DNA of 64,000 nucleotides from positions 558,001 through 622,000 of the forward strand of contig SNVD02014776.1 in the NCBI GenBank assembly GCA_013180625.2, in the 5' to 3' direction. The notes under the pieces were generated by a model. That model searched no databases. It was given only the letters and a program-made list of their open reading frames with translations, and was not told the origin of the DNA. Position 1 is the stretch's first letter, and each line of letters starts with the position of its first letter. This DNA is from Boswellia sacra (Eukaryota > Streptophyta > Magnoliopsida > Sapindales > Burseraceae). Made by a program: the position numbers and the translations under genes. Below, in pieces: positions 60,601 to 64,000 of this stretch.

Positions 60601-61231
60601 TAGAACAAGCATCCCAAGTCTTGTACATAAACCCCAAGTCAGTAGTTATCTTTTGTGCTTCATAATATGAAGAAGGAATTTTGACTTGGTCAGGAAATGC
60701 ATTCTTCAAAAGTTCTAGTAACTTTGTCACTGATTTGTCGGTCCATCTATGCAACATCTTAAGTTGCAAAGTTGAACAGTAAATGATAGGGAGGTAAAAT
60801 TTTCACAACCCGGTTACAAGGGATACTCTGCTTGTTCAAGTAGCTTTAAATATGTTTCACTTTCACTATCTACTAGACAACTACTACCTTCACCAAAATC
60901 ATTATGCGGAATCCCCATGCCCTCATGTATCATCACCCCTTGTAGAATCACAACCAACCTCAAAATGTTGGTTAGGTTGGTCAAACTCTATAGGTGTATA
61001 TTGTTCACCATGTAAGGTCCATCTCTTGTACGTTCTTAAAAACTCATTACATATTAAATGCTCCCTTGCTATGTATCTATCCATAAGATATCGATTGTGA
61101 CATTTCTTACATGGATATAATATTCTATTGTCATTCACTAAATTGTCAAAGGCAAAATTTAGAAATCCCTCCACCCTAGTGAAATATGCTCGATAACATC
61201 GATTTGGTAAGTCAATCTAACTCTTATCCAT
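57681..61231 (-). pseudogene. CACTA TNP2-type transposase, decayed
   Basis: Reverse-strand blocks run in the normal order. 61231-60923 is the Transpos_assoc domain: MDKS, a TAG where Trp is expected, IDLPNRCYRAYF, then CKKCHNRYLMDRY and WTLHGEQY. About 60775-59690 is the Transposase_21 core with HRWTDKSVTKLLELLKNAFP, SLAADGFNPF, VLIDGPKGLGNKIYVYMQPL and WYMGHRRYLPTTHRFRKD. 59625-58684 covers NLDVMHIEKNVCDN and DUF4218 (LPLAAQKALLKNVVTTLIEL, YPIERY, LTLKRYVRNRAHHEASIAKG). 58500-57681 covers EHNRKFHEWFRDHV and DUF4216. At least four stops or frameshifts break it, so it is non-functional. Some gaps are introns. Confidence 0.85.
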
Positions 61232-61879
61232 GAGAATTTCCCTTAAAAGTAATAACAACAATGTTTACATCAATACAAATTTATTCATGCACAAGTGAAT
61301 AAATATAATATGAAACCTTGTTGCAAACATTTATCTAAAAGGTTGGTGGTCCTATCCCATTCAAGAATGCATAAGTCTATACTATAAACTAGTAGTCACA
61401 AGTTGCTCCATCTTAATAGAAAATTTGGTAGCATTTCCCTATAACTCCAAGTACACATATATATAGTTGATTGAATGCATGTGTCATTTCGATGTTCAAA
61501 AATTAACACAAAATAGACAATCATCTATTATGTACTAAGAGAACATGCGGAAATGTAACCAAATTTTAAGATAAGATGGAACAAAACATGATCAACTAAT
61601 TTACAATACAAACTTATGCATGCTCGAACTGTCTGAATCTGGACAATTCAAGAATCATTACTAGACATACACTCTTCGTTGTCATCTTTCGATGAAAAAG
61701 AAGAAAGATATATGTCAAATAATAATTCTTGAACGGGATCTAAGCTTAGATGCATGAATAGCAATTGAATATAACCATGTTAATAAACTTTTCAACGAAC
61801 ATAAGAAAACATAATATTTATAACAAAGTATAGAAGTGGGATCCATACTTTATGTGAAACAACCGTTGTAAACCTTCTT

Positions 61880-62500
61880 CTTTGGGCTCTATTGGTTTGT
61901 ATTTTATTTAAATGGGCTGCTTTGACCTTTTATTTTTCATGTTTTTTTTTTGGTTAGTGTGACCTGGTTTGGTTGTTATGGATGTAGTGGGTTGGTTGAA
62001 TTTTCTTTTGGGTTAATTGAGTTAGTGTGGCCTTTTTTTGTATTTTATTTAAATGGGCTGCTTCGGCTTTTTTTATTTTTTTTCTTTGGTGTGGGCTAGT
62101 TTGGCTATTATGGATGTAGTTGGTTGGTTGGGATTTGGAATTGGGTTTAGTGAGTTGGTGTGGCCCTTTAGTTTGTGGTTTAATTGGACTGCTTTGGATT
62201 TTCTTTTTTTTGTTATCTTTGGTTAGTGTGGGCTAATTTGTTTGTTATGAATTGTGTGAGTTAGTATGATTTTCTTTTGGGTTAAGTAATTTGGGGTGGG
62301 CTTAATTTATAAGTGGTTTAACTGAGCTGGTTTTTTCTTTTTTTCGTTGGTGTGGGCTAGTTTGGTTGTTATCGGTGTAGTGGATTGGTTTACTTTCTTT
62401 TGGGTTTCATAAGCTAGTGTGGGCTTTGATTTAAAATGGGCTAGTTGGGCTGGTTTTGTCTTGTTTTGGGTAAGCGTGGGCTTTTTAAATGGGCTGCTTT
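61880..62500 (+). repeat. degenerate tandem array rich in TGGGCY
   Basis: The phrase AATGGGCTGCTTTG or a variant recurs at about 61911, 62052, 62182, 62320, 62435 and 62488. The intervening sequence also repeats (GTGTGGGCTAGTTTGGTTGT, GGATGTAGTGGGTTGGTT). Units are about 115-141 bp, with a short last one. The array is T/G-rich on the plus strand. TGGGCC/TGGGCT is the plant site II core bound by TCP factors, but its many copies here may only reflect the repeat. Confidence 0.7.
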
Positions 62501-63019
62501 GTCCTGTATTGGCAAAGTATGGGATGCTTTGTCCTGTTCTACTTTTCTAATATGGAAAAATTTGTATCTAACAGTTAGGAATCAAGAAATGGCAGTAAAA
62601 ATTTCAAACAGTAACAACACTCTCCTAAACCACAAACTGCAGCACAGTTAAGATTACTGCTAATAAATATATCTCACACACCAATAACCAAGTTTGTTTC
62701 TCAATAGCAAACATAATTAATTGATGGGTTTAAAATCAAATTATAAAATCTTGACCTGTTAATACTTTCATACCTTTTTTAACACACTGAAAATGAAACA
62801 GGCAGATAGAAACTTTGCGTGAAAGAAAAAACTAGCAAGATAAAGCACAACACTTGTCCTGTATATCACACAAAAATGTATATCAATTAGTAGTTAGTGT
62901 GATGAGCCAAAACAATAATTTGATTAAGGTAGCACACTATGACATTTGAAGGACTTCGTATTTTGCATCTACGAATATCTATGCATATTACGAGATGATC
63001 CTAACAAAGAAGTTCAAAT
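62501..63019. other. AT-rich intergenic DNA
   Basis: No feature was recognised between the tandem array and the DRE2 pseudogene. Confidence 0.4.
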
Positions 63020-63605
63020 AAAGGTCACACTTCCACATGCTGACTGAGGATTGTTCACCTGATCCCTGGTCAATCTTAATTTCTGTACTTTCTCCTCTGT
63101 TTTAGCCCTCCCAAAGTAGAATTTTTGCAAGCTTTCCTTGTACTTCCAACTTCACAATCACTACCTGCAAATATTAGTGTTTTTACTGCATGCTCCATAT
63201 TATCATTTGAAACTTTATGCAAAAGGAGAGTTTGTATGACCAGAAGTGTGGAATTTGTTATCTTACTAGATGAAAGCTATGGTTTCTTCAAATCCTCTTC
63301 AGTTAATAGGGATTCTTCATCAATCAAATCATAATCATCATCCACCTCAACTTTGAATAAACTTTTTAAGTCTAGTTAATAAGAAAGGATGAACCAATTT
63401 TCCAAGAAGGTTTCTTACCCAAAACCTAAAAGTAAAAAAGGATTAAGAATTTCAGCCATACAAATTAGTAAAGTTTCAATAATCACATTACTCAGCTCAT
63501 AAAATCAGTTGAAAAAGAAACTCACTCCAAAAGATTGAACAACTTCAGTGGGCAAAGGTGATTTTAGTTGAAGATGTTGTGTGTCTAGATATCCTGCCAA
63601 TAGTA
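63020..63605 (-). pseudogene. DRE2/anamorsin (CIAPIN1) pseudogene with introns
   Basis: The intact protein is the electron carrier of cytosolic Fe-S cluster assembly (with TAH18). Reverse-strand exons are recognisable: about 63605-63530 (DHKLLLAGYLDTQHLQLKSP, TEVVQSFG), about 63425-63265 (GKKPSWKIGSSF, then TAG and TAA stops and a frameshift, then [21 protein letters not shown] and a TAG), and about 63168-63020 ([15 protein letters not shown], then [27 protein letters not shown]). Intron boundaries (tttttag acceptor near 63425; gtaag donor near 63266; tttgcag acceptor near 63169) are kept, so this is a duplicated, not processed, copy. The CTC part of the first Fe-S motif has become STL, so the cluster ligands are lost. 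Confidence 0.8.
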
Positions 63606-64000
63606 ACTTGTGATCAAGCCCACACTGCCAACTGTAACTCCAAAAAAGATTACTTCTTTTTTTGCATTATATAACTTCAATGCAAAGATAAGACCAGAAA
63701 TTATCATAAAAAGTAGGCCAGTTGTTCATACTGCAAATTAGTCAAATGCTATGCAAGAACATAATTTTTAAGGTGCAAAAATGTAAGCAACACAAGATTT
63801 TTCGAGTACACAGTGAGTTAAACACACAAAAGTGTTGCTGATATTCTCAACTTATTCAAAACAAATCAGTCCACAACCACAACTAACAAAAATAATATAC
63901 ATCAGTTGTATAGACTAATGAACCTGCAAGAATTCTCATCCGCACTTAATGTCATTGATCTCAATGACAACATACAACTTTTGGAAGGGAGAAGGCACAT
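63606..64000. other. right edge of the window
   Basis: This may include upstream introns or exons of the DRE2 pseudogene, but no further DRE2 match was recognised. Confidence 0.35.

Larger units (their letters stand above)
50193..61231 (-). mobile_element. decayed autonomous-type CACTA (En/Spm) element
   Basis: The end at 50193 reads CACTACAACATGGAGGACCT, followed to about 50630 by many subterminal repeats of TTTTACGGCGG in both directions. Two reverse-strand gene remnants follow: an accessory Transposase_24-type gene (51239-57441) and a TNP2-type transposase (57681-61231). The other CACTA end and its subterminal repeats were not found to the right of 61231, so the element is 5'-truncated or rearranged. 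The stated right boundary is that of the last recognisable coding sequence. A second CACTA element is inserted at 52664-57307. Confidence 0.8.

Noticed and set aside
62445..62651. 68-aa frame beginning MGWFCLVLGKRG
   Set aside because: It arises from the TGGGCY tandem array.

Overview
The window is nuclear DNA of a core eudicot plant. The evidence is multi-exon genes with GT-AG introns, AT-rich intergenic DNA, plant-type LINE, copia, CACTA and Mutator-like elements, and a euAP3-type floral MADS gene whose C-terminal motif is confined to core eudicots. I could not determine the genus. The genes are independent single transcription units. No operon-like or pathway-level cooperation between neighbours is implied, and I found no tRNA, rRNA or CRISPR.

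Layout. 1-440: 3' end of a copia retrotransposon with its 3' LTR. 844-4403: transposon and repeat territory (a TIR element of about 1.1 kb, a broken ABCG transporter fragment, a 200-bp tandem duplication, a TIR MITE). 5383-17660 (+): an APETALA3/DEFICIENS B-class MADS gene of seven exons whose fourth intron is 10.6 kb. Inside that intron, in antisense, lies a dead copy of the splicing-factor gene PRP6/STABILIZED1, and inside that copy lies a nearly complete 6.2-kb L1-type LINE. 18247-18888: short direct repeats and a fold-back element. 20012-20477 (+): a small conserved plant protein with one membrane segment. 22296-34195 (+): a 23-exon CLU/TPR gene of the REC (REDUCED CHLOROPLAST COVERAGE)/TSS family, 1887 aa. 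35285-38764 (-): a heptahelical PAQR/HHP4-like membrane protein gene. 38783-44329: long AT-rich gap. 44330-46808 (+): an AP2-type transcription factor of the WRINKLED1/WRI3/WRI4 group, including the conserved 9-nt micro-exon. 47569-48887: a MULE-like element with 92-bp TIRs and a perfect 10-bp target duplication. 49278-61231: CACTA territory, consisting of a decayed autonomous-type element with TNP2-like and Transposase_24-like genes, split by a second, non-coding 4.6-kb CACTA element with a perfect ATA target duplication. 61880-62500: a degenerate tandem array rich in TGGGCY motifs. 63020-63605 (-): a DRE2/anamorsin (CIAPIN1) pseudogene that still has introns.

The most interesting observations are the triple nesting in the AP3 intron, a Ser replacing a near-invariant Phe in the AP3 MADS domain, a GC-AG intron in the WRI-like gene that overlaps a GT donor 4 nt away (use of the GT donor would give a premature stop), a second probable GC donor in the REC-like gene, and the nested CACTA pair. 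I saw no convincing evidence of an entirely new biological system. Gene models below were built by hand from splice signals, reading-frame continuity and remembered family features. No alignment or database search was run.
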